From CALAED01 sp036555725 (lineage in GTDB: Bacteria > Actinomycetota > Actinomycetes > Streptosporangiales > Streptosporangiaceae), in contig DATBKU010000084.1 of assembly GCA_036555725.1 (NCBI GenBank), forward strand, positions 1 through 64,000: a DNA stretch of 64,000 nt, in the 5' to 3' direction. Below the pieces are notes generated by a model. It ran no database searches. It was not told where the DNA came from and saw nothing but the letters and a program-made list of their open reading frames with translations. The translations under genes were made by a program, and so were the position numbers. This document shows, in pieces, positions 17,998 through 26,703 of this stretch; the stretch's first letter is position 1, and every line of letters begins with the position of its first letter.

Positions 17998-19026
17998 CTA
18001 AGGGCGACCGCCGCTGAGGAAGTTCTGCCGGTAGTAGCCGGAGGTGATGCTGACGATCTGCACGTTGGTGCCCGTGTGCGGAGCGTGCATCATCTTGCCG
18101 CCGCCGACGAACATGCCGACGTGCCCGAGGCCCTGCATGAAGACGAGGTCGCCGGGCTGGAGGTCGGCGAACGCGACCCGCCGCGTGGCGTTGTACTGCG
18201 CGGCCGCGTTGTGCGGCAGCCCCGCCCCGCCGGCGGCCCATGCCTTCATCGTCAGGCCAGAGCAGTCGAAGCAACTCGGGCCGGCGCCGCCGTAGCAGTA
18301 CGGCTTGCCCAGCTGGGCGTAGGCGTAGTCGAGGGCCTTACGGGCCGAGCCCGTAGCGGGCCCGGTGTACGAGCCGCCGACCGCCCCGCCGGAGACGATC
18401 CCACCGGCCTTGGCGATCAGCGCCTTCTGCTTGGCGATCGCCTTGTCGATCTTGGCCTTCTGGTCGGCCAGCTGCTTGCTCTGCTGCGCGAGGTCGTCGA
18501 AGGCCGACTTCGCCTGGCCCTGCTCGCGCTGCAGCCGCTGAGCCGACTGGAGGAACGCGGTGAGCTGGTTGGCCCGGTTGGTCGACAGCTGGGTGAACGC
18601 CGACACCTGGTCGAGCACCGTCTGCGGGTTGTCGGCCGAGATCAGCGTGGACACAGAGTTCATGTCGCCGGTCTTGTAGGCGGTCGCGGCCATCTGCGCG
18701 ACCTGCTGGCGCAGCTGGTCGAACGTCGCCTGCTCCGCCTTCACCTGGCGGTTCTTCGCGTCGAGCTTGCGCTTGGCCAGCGCCTTGTCGTCGCGGAGCT
18801 TGTTGAACTTCTCGACGAGCTGGTCGACCTGCTCGTTGAGCTTCTCCAGCTTCTTTTTCGCCTCGGCCACTGACGGTTTCGGCTCCGCCGCACCGGCGGT
18901 GCCGGTAGGAACGACGGTGGCCACGGCCACCGCCAGGGAGAGCGCGATACCGACCCGGCGACCTGTCGATCTGAGCCATCCGACAGGGGCCCGCCCCCCG
19001 CCACTAGCAAAGCGACCGCTAGTCAC
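17998..19026 (-). CDS. Secreted NlpC/P60 peptidoglycan endopeptidase with coiled coil
   Basis: Predicted exported cell-wall hydrolase, 342 residues, cleaving peptide stems in peptidoglycan. The order is a signal peptide (hydrophobic IALSLAVAVATVV, cut near AGAAEP), a long Lys/Glu/Gln-rich coiled coil (about residues 50-215), then a C-terminal NlpC/P60 domain. Catalytic Cys255 sits in FDCSGL, His in GHVGMF, and the polar third residue in MHAPH. The layout matches RipA-like actinobacterial enzymes, where the coiled coil regulates access. Start is GTG at 19026 with AAAGGGG upstream. The leader holds a cyclic-di-AMP riboswitch. Confidence 0.92.
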   Translation of the reverse strand: MTSGRFASGGGRAPVGWLRSTGRRVGIALSLAVAVATVVPTGTAGAAEPKPSVAEAKKKLEKLNEQVDQLVEKFNKLRDDKALAKRKLDAKNRQVKAEQATFDQLRQQVAQMAATAYKTGDMNSVSTLISADNPQTVLDQVSAFTQLSTNRANQLTAFLQSAQRLQREQGQAKSAFDDLAQQSKQLADQKAKIDKAIAKQKALIAKAGGIVSGGAVGGSYTGPATGSARKALDYAYAQLGKPYCYGGAGPSCFDCSGLTMKAWAAGGAGLPHNAAAQYNATRRVAFADLQPGDLVFMQGLGHVGMFVGGGKMMHAPHTGTNVQIVSITSGYYRQNFLSGGRP

Positions 19027-19045
19027 GATTGCGGTACGCCCCTTT

Positions 19046-19190
19046 CTTCCACTCGGCCACCTACCGGGTTAGCTGACGGATTCGGGCGTGGAAGAACGCG
19101 CCCTACGACACGGCGTGCCGATTCACCCCTTGGATCTTGGTTCCCCGGCTCCCCTGGCCCGTACGGGCAGGGATTCGGCGGAAGCCGGCC
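19046..19190 (-). promoter_or_regulatory. Cyclic-di-AMP riboswitch (ydaO-yuaA type)
   Basis: On the minus strand, 20 to 165 bases before the NlpC/P60 start, the consensus blocks appear in order: CGCCGAATCC, GAGCCGGGGAACC, AAGGGGTGAATC, TCGTAGGGC, then CCGAATCCGTCAG, CTAACCCGGTAGG. Outer arms CTTCC (5') and GGAAG (3') can close the P1 stem. Known members bind c-di-AMP and usually turn off cell-wall hydrolase and osmolyte genes when the ligand is high. Boundaries are approximate. Confidence 0.9.
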
Positions 19191-19235
19191 ACCACCGCCG
19201 GTCGGGCGGTTGGGGAGCGGCCATGCTCGCCGGTG

Positions 19236-19264
19236 ACACTAGTGGTGTACCACCCGAGTCACAA
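19236..19264 (-). promoter_or_regulatory. Candidate promoter of the riboswitch-NlpC/P60 transcript
   Basis: On the minus strand TTGTGA (19264-19259) is followed after exactly 17 bases by TAGTGT (19241-19236), a fair sigma-70-type -35/-10 pair about 45 bp before the aptamer. Inferred from sequence only. Confidence 0.45.
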
Positions 19265-19324
19265 CCGCTTCATAAGGAGTTGCTCTAATTCAAGCCCATT
19301 TCGCCACATGGTGCACACAAGTGA

Positions 19325-19534
19325 TCACGAGACGCGTTTGTTTTCGGCCGTCCGGCCGGTTTCGGCGGTATGGCGCAGCGGCGGGACGAGCCCAAGGTCG
19401 GCGAGCACGTCGAGGGCCTCGAGCTCCCGTTCGTCGATCTCCACGCCGTGTCCGGACACACCGAGAAGGGTCGACACTACACAGCCGCTGCAGGCGATGT
19501 CGCGAACCTCACAGTTGTCGCAGTCGATGAGCAT
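19325..19534 (-). CDS. Small two-CxxC protein, conserved hypothetical
   Basis: A 69-residue protein beginning MLIDCDNCEVRDIACSGCVV, with two CxxC pairs (Cys5/8 and Cys15/18) that could form a metal knuckle. The C-terminal half is acidic, then ends in a polar tail. The ATG at 19534 has a perfect AGGAGG; the longer frame to 19609 overlaps the NYN gene and lacks a site. It follows the NYN gene on the same strand and is probably in its operon. No known function. Confidence 0.75.
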   Translation of the reverse strand: MLIDCDNCEVRDIACSGCVVSTLLGVSGHGVEIDERELEALDVLADLGLVPPLRHTAETGRTAENKRVS

Positions 19535-19605
19535 GACGCCTCCTGACGCCGTACGGGCTGCCTTGTCGCGAGCGACGCTAGGAGGTGGGTCTGACAGAAC
19601 AGGGA

Positions 19606-20934
19606 TCACGAACGTCCCAGCCGGCGCAGCAGCAGCGCGGACGACGCGGGCCGGGCGCCCGCCCGGCGGGCGGCGTCGGCCACCTCGCGGTCGGAGGAGA
19701 CCACGACGACGGCCCGCCCCTCCGGCTCGGCGCGGACCAGCCGCCCGATGAGCTCGTCGGCGGTCTGTCCGGGCGGGCTGAACAGCACGCGGACGCCGCG
19801 GGGCGCCGTGATGGCCACCGGCGCGTCGAGCTCGGCCCCGTCGAACACGCAGGTGATCTCGGCGCGGGTCTGCGACGCCAGCCCGCCCAGCCCGCTGACC
19901 AGACGGTTGCGCTGATCGGCGAGCGGCAGTTCGCCGTAGCCGGTTTTCGTCACGTTGTAGCCGTCGACGATCAGGTGCACCTGCGGCAGGGTGAGCAGCT
20001 TGTCGAGCAGGGCCGGGTCCTGCTCGGAGAGCCCGCGGCCGGGCAGCGAGCCCACGTCGGCGGCCTCGACGGCGCCCACGGTGTCGGCCGGGCGGGTGAT
20101 CGTGGCGGGCAGTGCGAGCTCGCGGCGCAGCCCCTGGGCGGCGTCCATCAGCGCGTCCAGCAGCACCCGGAGCCGCGCGTCGTCCGCGCTGCGGCCCTCC
20201 CGCGCCGCACGGCGCGCGGTCTCGGCCGTCGCCTCGGCCTGGGTGAGCCGCCCACGCAGTTTGCGCAGCTCCTTGTTGGCCGCGGCCTCGGCGGCCGCCG
20301 CCGCGCTGCGCTCCGCGGCGGTCTCCACCGCCAGCGCGTCCGCGTGCGCCCTGGCCAGCTTGGCCGTATTGCGCGCGTCGTGCAGCTTGCGGCGCAGCTC
20401 GGCGATCTCGGCGCGGGCGTCGCGCAGCTCGGTACGGAGCTTGTCGATCTCCTCGGCCCGGGCGGACCGGGCCGCGGCCACCTGCTCGCGCAGCCGGGCG
20501 AACTCGCGGGCGGTCGCCGCCTCGTCGGCCGCGGCCGCCGACCGTTCCAGCTCGCCGCGCGCGGCCTCGACATACGCCGTCCAGCCCGCCGGCCGCACCA
20601 GATAGGCGATGGCCGCGACCTGTACCGGATCGGCCGCCGCGAGGGGCTGCCCGGCCTCGATGGCCGCGACGAGGTCTGGGTGCGCCTCGCGGATCGACTC
20701 GACGACGCGGGCCCGGAACGCCTCGTCGCTCTCCAGCTGGGCGGCGATCGGCGTCGCCGCCCGCCGGGCGCGCTTGCGCGGCTCGAACTTCGCGATCCGG
20801 CGCAACGGAGCCGGCACCTCGTCGGGCGGCAGCGACCCGATCAGCTCGGCGGCCGCCTCGACGACATGCTGACGAACCGCTTCGGGAAGCGGCCGGTCGA
20901 GACGTTCCTCATGGCCGGTGTCGATGGTCGCCAC
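19606..20934 (-). CDS. NYN (YacP-like) domain RNase-type protein
   Basis: A 442-residue protein. The first 130 residues are helical, followed by a long Ala/Arg/Glu-rich coiled coil (about 130-270). The last 170 residues are a PIN-like NYN domain of the YacP type, opening HLIVDGYNVTKTGYG and continuing ITCVFDGAE and VVVSSDREVADAA; these supply the metal-binding acidic residues. YacP (Rae1) in Bacillus is a ribosome-associated endoribonuclease, so an RNA-cleaving role is inferred. Start is GTG at 20934 with AAGGAG. It is divergent from the DEDD exonuclease gene. Confidence 0.85.
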   Translation of the reverse strand: MATIDTGHEERLDRPLPEAVRQHVVEAAAELIGSLPPDEVPAPLRRIAKFEPRKRARRAATPIAAQLESDEAFRARVVESIREAHPDLVAAIEAGQPLAAADPVQVAAIAYLVRPAGWTAYVEAARGELERSAAAADEAATAREFARLREQVAAARSARAEEIDKLRTELRDARAEIAELRRKLHDARNTAKLARAHADALAVETAAERSAAAAAEAAANKELRKLRGRLTQAEATAETARRAAREGRSADDARLRVLLDALMDAAQGLRRELALPATITRPADTVGAVEAADVGSLPGRGLSEQDPALLDKLLTLPQVHLIVDGYNVTKTGYGELPLADQRNRLVSGLGGLASQTRAEITCVFDGAELDAPVAITAPRGVRVLFSPPGQTADELIGRLVRAEPEGRAVVVVSSDREVADAARRAGARPASSALLLRRLGRS

Positions 20935-21087
20935 TCCTTACCCGCCGCGTTACAGTCCGTACTGTCCGCGCACGATGAAATCGTCGCCCCAGGGTAGACG
21001 TACCCACGCCATGGCGTCCTTGCGACGAAGCGACCCGGGGGCCACGGCGGGCGGCGCAGCCGAGAAGTGTCGGAGGGGCTCCGTAAC

Positions 21088-22896
21088 GTGCGCGTCATGA
21101 CGAGTGCCACCGGCGTCCCGGCCGGAGCCCCGGCCGTTGTGCAGGGCACGCTCGACGAGCTGCTCGACACCAGATCGCTGGCCCTGTCCGAGGTGACGTT
21201 TGTCGTCGTCGACCTCGAGACGACGGGTGGCTCGCCGTCCGAGTCCGCGATCACCGAGATCGGGGCGGTCAAGGTGCGCGCCGGTGAGCCGAAGGGCGAG
21301 TTCGCCACGCTGGTCGACCCGGGCTCGCCGATCCCGCCGTACATCACGGTGCTGACCGGCATCACCCAGCAGATGGTGCTGGCCGCGCCGCGCATCGAGA
21401 GCGCGCTGCCGTCCTTTCTGGAGTTCGCCCGCGGCTGCGTGCTGGTCGCCCACAACGCGCCGTTCGACACGGGCTTCCTGCGGACGGCGTGCGCGACCCA
21501 GGGCTACCCGTGGCCGAACTTCCCGGTCGTCGACACGGCCGACCTCGCCCGCCGGGTGCTCACGCGCGACGAGGTGGCCGACTGCCGGCTGGCCACGCTC
21601 TCCCGGTTCTTTCGCAGCGCGACCGAGCCCTGCCACCGCGCGCTCGCCGACGCCCGGGCCACGGTCGACGTGCTGCACGGCCTCATCGAGCGCCTGGGCT
21701 CGTTCAGCGTGTTCACACTGCCCGAGCTCGCCACGTTCGCCAAGACGCCGACCCCCGAGCAGCAGCGCAAGCGGCACCTCGCCGACGACATGCCGAGCGA
21801 GCCCGGCGTGTACCTGTTCGAAGACGCCCGCGGCGAGATCCTGTACGTCGGCAAGAGCGGCGACCTGCGCACCCGCGTACGTTCGTACTTCACCGCCGCC
21901 GAGACCCGCCGTCGCATCCGCGAGATGATCGGCATCGCCGAGCGGGTGCGGCCGATCGTGTGCGCCACCGGCCTCGAGGCCGAGGTGCGCGAGCTGCGGC
22001 TGATCGCCGAGCACAAGCCGCGCTACAACCGCCGCTCCCGCTTTCCCGAGCGGGCGTTGTGGCTCAAGCTCACTACAAGTGACCCTTTTCCCCGGCTCTC
22101 GCTGGTCCGCGAGTGCCGCGCCGACGGCGCCGCCTACCTCGGCCCGTTCTCCTCCGCCCGGCTGGCCGAGGCGGCCAAGGCGGCGCTGCACGAGGCGGTG
22201 CCGCTGCGGCAGTGCACGCAGCGGCTGACCGTACGGCTGATCGAGCGCGGCCGGGCACACAGCTGCCTGCTGTCGGAGATCGGGCGGTGCGCCGCGCCCT
22301 GCGAAGGGCACACCTCGCCCGAGGAGTACGACCCGTACGTCGGGCTGACGCGCACGATCATGGAGGGCGACGTCCGGCCCGTGGTCAAGGCGGCCCAGGC
22401 GCGCATCGACCGGCTCACCGCGCAACTGCGCTACGAGGAGGCCGCGACCCAGCGCGACCGGCTGGCCGCGTTCGTGCGGGTCGCCGCGCGCTGCCAGCGG
22501 CTCACCGCGCTGATCCGGTGCGGCCGGCTCGTCGCGGCCCGGCCCGGGTTCGCCGGCGGCTGGGAGCTGGCGGTCGTCCGGCGCGGCCGGCTGGTCGCGG
22601 CCGGCATGGTCCCGCCCAACGCGCATCCCACGCCGTACGTCGACGCGCTCGTCGCCACCGCCGAGACCGTCGTCTCCGGCGCGGGAACGCAGCCGTTCTC
22701 GGCCACGGCCGAGGAGATGGACTGCGTGCTGCGCTGGCTCGACTCCCCCGGCGTCCGGCTCGTCCAGACCGACGTGGGGTGGAGCTGCCCGATCTACGGC
22801 GCCGAGGGCATGCGCGAGTGGATCGACCATGGCTACTCGGGCGACATGGGCCGCCGAGACGGCCGGGGACGCCGCTCGTCGCGACCGCTACATTAG
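21088..22896 (+). CDS. DEDD exonuclease fused to a GIY-YIG / UvrC-like nuclease
   Basis: A predicted DNA-repair nuclease of about 602 residues. The N-terminal DnaQ-type exonuclease has VVVDLETTGG (motif I), VAHNAPFDTGF (motif II) and HRALADARAT (motif III, His-Asp). Next is a GIY-YIG domain starting PGVYLFEDARGEILYVGKSGDLRTRVRSYF, as in UvrC and Cho. A UVR-like helical pair (IDRLTAQLRYEEAATQRDRL) follows. UvrC's second, endonuclease V-like half is absent. Start is probably GTG 21088, 9 bases after GGAGGGG; ATG 21097 is possible. Confidence 0.88.
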   Translation: MRVMTSATGVPAGAPAVVQGTLDELLDTRSLALSEVTFVVVDLETTGGSPSESAITEIGAVKVRAGEPKGEFATLVDPGSPIPPYITVLTGITQQMVLAAPRIESALPSFLEFARGCVLVAHNAPFDTGFLRTACATQGYPWPNFPVVDTADLARRVLTRDEVADCRLATLSRFFRSATEPCHRALADARATVDVLHGLIERLGSFSVFTLPELATFAKTPTPEQQRKRHLADDMPSEPGVYLFEDARGEILYVGKSGDLRTRVRSYFTAAETRRRIREMIGIAERVRPIVCATGLEAEVRELRLIAEHKPRYNRRSRFPERALWLKLTTSDPFPRLSLVRECRADGAAYLGPFSSARLAEAAKAALHEAVPLRQCTQRLTVRLIERGRAHSCLLSEIGRCAAPCEGHTSPEEYDPYVGLTRTIMEGDVRPVVKAAQARIDRLTAQLRYEEAATQRDRLAAFVRVAARCQRLTALIRCGRLVAARPGFAGGWELAVVRRGRLVAAGMVPPNAHPTPYVDALVATAETVVSGAGTQPFSATAEEMDCVLRWLDSPGVRLVQTDVGWSCPIYGAEGMREWIDHGYSGDMGRRDGRGRRSSRPLH

Positions 22897-23035
22897 GAAA
22901 CCGCACGGGCCGCTCGTCGCCCGCGCGCGTTCTTGACCGGGCCGGCACCGGCCCGGCAGCGGGCCGGTCCCGGGCCACGCGACGTCCGTACGGGGCGCGC
23001 GCCGGCCGAGGGAGACGCGAGAGGGGGATGCGCCG

Positions 23036-23788
23036 ATGGCCATGCCGCTCTACGACAACCAGCCCACCCGCCGCGCCCCCGTCGTCACCTACACACTGGT
23101 CGCGATCAACGTCGTGATCTTCCTGATCACCCCGATGGCGTCGCTGAACCACCGGTACGGCGACGGCCACGCCCGGGCCTGCGCGCAGGAGGTGTTCAGC
23201 CGGCACTACGGGGCCATCCCGAAGGAACTGATCGACAATCGCCAGCAGCCGCTCCCCGAATCGACCGTCTCGGAGTGCCACCCCGACCCGTTCAAGAAGA
23301 CGCCTTGGCTGTCGGCGCTCAGCGCGATGTTCCTGCACGCGAGCTGGGATCACCTGCTGGGCAACATGATCTTCTTGTTCATCTTCGGGGCGGCCACCGA
23401 AGGCCGGTTCGGCCGCGGCCGCTACCTGCTGTTCTATTTGGCCAGCGGGTTCGTCGCGGCGTACGGCTTCGCCCTCACCTACCCAGACTCCATGGTCCCG
23501 TTGATCGGCGCCTCGGGCGCCATCGCCGGAGTCCTCGGGTCGCACTTCGCCATGTATCCCCGCTCCCGGGTGACCATGTTCATCCCGCCGGTCTTCGTGT
23601 TCCGGCTCCCCGCCTGGGCGGTCCTCGGCCAGTTCTTCGTGCTCCAATGGGCCAGCCTGCACGGTCATGGCGAGTCGCAGACGGCCTACGTCGCGCATAT
23701 CTACGGCTTCGTGGCCGGCGTGATCGTCGGCCTGCTCGCCCGCCGCTCCGTCGCCGCCCGCCGGACCCCGGTCCTCAGCGCCCCCTGA
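23036..23788 (+). CDS. Rhomboid intramembrane serine protease
   Basis: A 250-residue polytopic protein. The catalytic Ser is in LIGASGAIAG (near residue 159) and the partner His is in HIYGFVAGVIVGL (near 222). The conserved HxSWDHLLGNM segment at the first loop is also present (LHASWDHLLGNM). It cleaves substrates within the membrane; targets are unknown. The ATG at 23036 follows GAGAGGGGG. A Cys-containing extracytoplasmic insert lies between the first two membrane segments. Confidence 0.92.
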   Translation: MAMPLYDNQPTRRAPVVTYTLVAINVVIFLITPMASLNHRYGDGHARACAQEVFSRHYGAIPKELIDNRQQPLPESTVSECHPDPFKKTPWLSALSAMFLHASWDHLLGNMIFLFIFGAATEGRFGRGRYLLFYLASGFVAAYGFALTYPDSMVPLIGASGAIAGVLGSHFAMYPRSRVTMFIPPVFVFRLPAWAVLGQFFVLQWASLHGHGESQTAYVAHIYGFVAGVIVGLLARRSVAARRTPVLSAP

Positions 23789-23979
23789 CACACCTCGTTC
23801 GCAGCGCTCCCGACGTTTCCCCGGCCGACGGCGCTCCTCGACGTGCTCTTGGCCAACGGCCTCCCCTGACCGGCGGACCGTGCCGTCCGGCGATAGGCTC
23901 GGCCCATCCGCAGGTACGGCTGCGGTGACCGGCCCCGGGCCAGGGCGTCGCGCGCGCCGCGATCTTCAGGGAGGCACCC

Positions 23980-24267
23980 ATGATCACCGCCATCGTGCTG
24001 ATCAAAGCCGACGTCGCCCGGATCCCCGAGATGGCCGAGACCATCGCGGCCCTCGACGGCGTGAGCGAGGTCTACTCCGTTACCGGCCAGTTCGACCTCG
24101 TCGCCATGGTCCGGGTGCACACCTACGACGAGATCGCCGACGTCATCCCCGGCCGGCTCAACAAGGTGGACGGCGTCGTCGACACCGAGACGCACATCGC
24201 CTTCCGCGCATACTCCCAGCACGACCTCGAGGCGGCCTTCTCCCTAGGCCTCCCCGACGCCGACTGA
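23980..24267 (+). CDS. Stand-alone Lrp/AsnC ligand-binding (RAM) domain protein
   Basis: A 95-residue protein that is only the ligand-binding and oligomerising half of Lrp/AsnC regulators, with the beta-alpha-beta-beta-alpha-beta fold: ITAIVLIKADVARIPEMA, VSEVYSVTGQFDLVAMV and TETHIAFRAYSQHD. There is no DNA-binding helix-turn-helix. Such proteins assemble into rings that sense amino acids and may partner with other regulators. The convergent neighbour is trpD. AGGGAGG precedes the ATG. Confidence 0.9.
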   Translation: MITAIVLIKADVARIPEMAETIAALDGVSEVYSVTGQFDLVAMVRVHTYDEIADVIPGRLNKVDGVVDTETHIAFRAYSQHDLEAAFSLGLPDAD

Positions 24268-24428
24268 CGCGACGCCCCCCGCCGCGTACGGGCCGTACCG
24301 CCGCTTCCGCACTCCGGCCGAGCCGTGCGGCGACCGCGCGGCCTACAGGCCGTACAGCCGGACGGGACCGACGCCCGCGCATCGCGTAAGCCGGACGAGC
24401 CGTACGGCCGCGGGGTGGGCGGGCGCGG

Positions 24429-25481
24429 TCAGCCTTCGCGGAGGCCTTGGGAGGTGGCGATCCAGCGATCGAGGAGGGCGGCGGCGGCGCCCGACTCGAC
24501 GGCGGCCCCGGCCCGCTCGTAGGCGTCGCGGAGCGCGTCGGTGAGCGCGTTCGCCGCCGGCGCGCCCTCGGCGGCGACCAGGGCGGCGCCGGCGTTGAGC
24601 CGCACCATGTCCTGGACCGGGCCGGGCTCCCCGGCGAACACCTTCCGCGCCACCGAGGCGTTGAAGGCGGCGTCGGCGCCGCGCAGGCTGGCCGGCTCGG
24701 TCCGCGGGATGCCGATGTCGGCCGGGTCGAACGTGGTCTCGGTCGCGGTGCCGTTCCGCACCACCCACACCGTCGAGGTGCCGGTCGTGGTGAGCTCGTC
24801 GAGGCCGTCGTCGCCGCGGAACACCAGCGACGAGCAGCCGCGCTCGGCGAAGACGCCGGCCATGACGCCCGCCATCCGCGGGTGGAACACCCCCACCGCC
24901 TGGGCCTTGGCGCGCGCCGGGTTGGTCAGCGGGCCGAGGAAGTTGAACACCGTGGGCGTGCCGAGCTCGCCCCGGGTCTTGGCGGCGTACCGCAGCGCCG
25001 GGTGGTACAGCGGCGCGAAGCAGAAGGTGATGCCGACCTCGTCGGCCACCTGGGCCGTCCGCTCCGGCGGGAGGTCGATGGCGACCCCGAGCGCCTCCAG
25101 CAGGTCGGCGGCGCCGCACGACGACGAGGCGGCCCGGTTGCCGTGCTTGACCATCCGGGCCCCGGCGGCGGCGGCGACGATCGCGCCCATCGTCGAGATG
25201 TTCACCGTATGGGCGCGGTCGCCGCCCGTGCCGACCAGGTCGACGACGTCTCCCGGGACGTCGATCGGCGTGGCGTGCGCCATCATGCCCACAGCCATGC
25301 CGGAGACCTCGGCCACCGTTTCGCCCTTGGCCCGCAGGGCGATCGCGAAGCCGGCGATCTGCACGTCGGTCGCCTCGCCCGACATGATCTGGCTCATCGC
25401 CCACGCGGTCTCTTCGGCCGTCAGCGACTCGCCGGCCAGCAGCGCGTTGAGCAGCGCGGGCCACGTCGTACGAGCGTCCAT
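24429..25481 (-). CDS. trpD: Anthranilate phosphoribosyltransferase
   Basis: Second step of tryptophan synthesis: anthranilate plus PRPP gives phosphoribosyl-anthranilate. The 350 residues match TrpD length. The PRPP-binding signature GTGGDRAHTVNIST and the anthranilate-site motif VKHGNRAASSSCGAADLLEALG are complete. Cytoplasmic homodimer. The ATG at 25481 follows GAGGGG. The rest of the trp pathway is not here; trpD next to the cytochrome oxidase genes is the usual actinobacterial arrangement. A degenerate receiver gene lies upstream on the same strand, 26 bp away. Confidence 0.95.
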   Translation of the reverse strand: MDARTTWPALLNALLAGESLTAEETAWAMSQIMSGEATDVQIAGFAIALRAKGETVAEVSGMAVGMMAHATPIDVPGDVVDLVGTGGDRAHTVNISTMGAIVAAAAGARMVKHGNRAASSSCGAADLLEALGVAIDLPPERTAQVADEVGITFCFAPLYHPALRYAAKTRGELGTPTVFNFLGPLTNPARAKAQAVGVFHPRMAGVMAGVFAERGCSSLVFRGDDGLDELTTTGTSTVWVVRNGTATETTFDPADIGIPRTEPASLRGADAAFNASVARKVFAGEPGPVQDMVRLNAGAALVAAEGAPAANALTDALRDAYERAGAAVESGAAAALLDRWIATSQGLREG

Positions 25482-25507
25482 CTGGGACCCCTCGGGAGGT
25501 GTTTACG

Positions 25508-25936
25508 TCATTGAACGGCGAGCCCGGACCCGGCGGGGCGCCGCATGAGGTCGGCGGCCGCGCTCGCCAGCGCCATCGGGTCCAGCGGCTGGCTGACGAC
25601 GGCGTCGGCCCGCGACCAGGTGGCCAGCCAGCCATCGTCGCGGCGGGCGATGATCGCGAGCAGCGGCGGGCAGTCGTAGATCTCGTCCTTGGCCTGCCGC
25701 GCGATGCCGAGCCCGCCTTCGGGCTGTGCCTCGGCGTCGAGCACCACGAGGTCGATGCCGCCGCGGTCGAGGTGCTGGAACACGCCCGGCCCGGTCGCGC
25801 ATTCGACGTACTCGACGCGGGGCAGATCGGCGGCCGGCCGCCGGCCGATGGCCATCTTGATCTGCGCGCGGGTGTTCACGTCGTCGCTGTAGACGAGGAC
25901 CTTCCTGGTGCCGTCGCCGCTCCCGGTGCTGCTCAT
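25508..25936 (-). CDS. Receiver-like (degenerate REC) protein
   Basis: A 142-residue single-domain protein resembling response-regulator receivers. The acidic pair is Asp18-Asp19 in VLVYSDDVN and the phospho-acceptor candidate is Asp67 in LVVLDAEAQ. The conserved Lys is replaced: SQPLDP has Gln at about 116 where receivers carry Lys. No output domain and no adjacent kinase. It may signal without phosphorylation. Start at ATG 25936; the reading frame continues to 25993 but has no site. Possibly co-transcribed with trpD. Confidence 0.75.
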   Translation of the reverse strand: MSSTGSGDGTRKVLVYSDDVNTRAQIKMAIGRRPAADLPRVEYVECATGPGVFQHLDRGGIDLVVLDAEAQPEGGLGIARQAKDEIYDCPPLLAIIARRDDGWLATWSRADAVVSQPLDPMALASAAADLMRRPAGSGLAVQ

Positions 25937-26066
25937 GCAACGGATCGTACCGGTTCCGCGCACCCGGAAACGGCGCCGGGAGGGCCGTCGCACAAAGCGG
26001 CCGTACCGGGACTTCTAACGCCCATACCGGGGGGTCTTGCACGACCGGACTGCGGGAGCCGTAATA

Positions 26067-26684
26067 ATGCTGCCCGTGGCAACAGCATCCGCGGTAGACA
26101 CGACACCCCACGCCAGGGCGAACCGGCCCAACCTCGTCAGCGTGGGCACGATCGTCTGGTTGTCGTCCGAGCTCATGTTCTTCGCGGCGCTGTTCGCGAT
26201 GTACTTCACGATCCGCTCCGTCACCTTGGCCCAAGGCGGCGAGTGGCCGGGCGCCCATCTGGACCTGCCGTTCGACACGCAGAACACCATCGTCCTGGTG
26301 GCGTCGAGCATCACGTGCCAGATGGGCGTCTTCGCGGCCGAGCGCGGCGAGGTGCGCAAGCTCCGCATCTGGTACTTCATCTCGTTCCTGATGGGGCTGT
26401 ACTTCGTCCTCGGGCAGGCCTACTCGTACCACGAGCTGATCAGCAAGGAAGGGCTCACGCTCTCCTCGTCGGCCTACGGTTCGGTCTTCTACCTGACCAC
26501 CGGCTTCCACGGCCTGCACGTGACGGGCGGCCTGATCGCGTTCCTGTTCCTGCTGGGACGCACGTACGTCGCGAAGCGCTGGACTCATGAGATGGCGACG
26601 AGCGCGATCGCCGTGTCGTACTACTGGCACTTCGTCGACGTGGTGTGGATCGGCCTGTTCAGCGTCATCTTCATCATCAAGTAG
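26067..26684 (+). CDS. ctaE: Cytochrome c oxidase subunit III
   Basis: Membrane subunit III of the aa3 oxidase, five hydrophobic segments. SSELMFFAALFAMYFT and HGLHVTGGLIAF (His-rich helix) are family hallmarks, and the protein ends WHFVDVVWIGLFSVIFIIK. The 205 residues match actinobacterial CtaE. The ATG at 26067 has GGGAG 8 bases upstream; a start at GTG 26076 is possible. It opens the ctaE-qcrC-qcrA-qcrB operon, 19 bp before qcrC. Confidence 0.94.
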   Translation: MLPVATASAVDTTPHARANRPNLVSVGTIVWLSSELMFFAALFAMYFTIRSVTLAQGGEWPGAHLDLPFDTQNTIVLVASSITCQMGVFAAERGEVRKLRIWYFISFLMGLYFVLGQAYSYHELISKEGLTLSSSAYGSVFYLTTGFHGLHVTGGLIAFLFLLGRTYVAKRWTHEMATSAIAVSYYWHFVDVVWIGLFSVIFIIK

Positions 26685-26703
26685 CCCGGAACGGGGATTC
26701 TCC

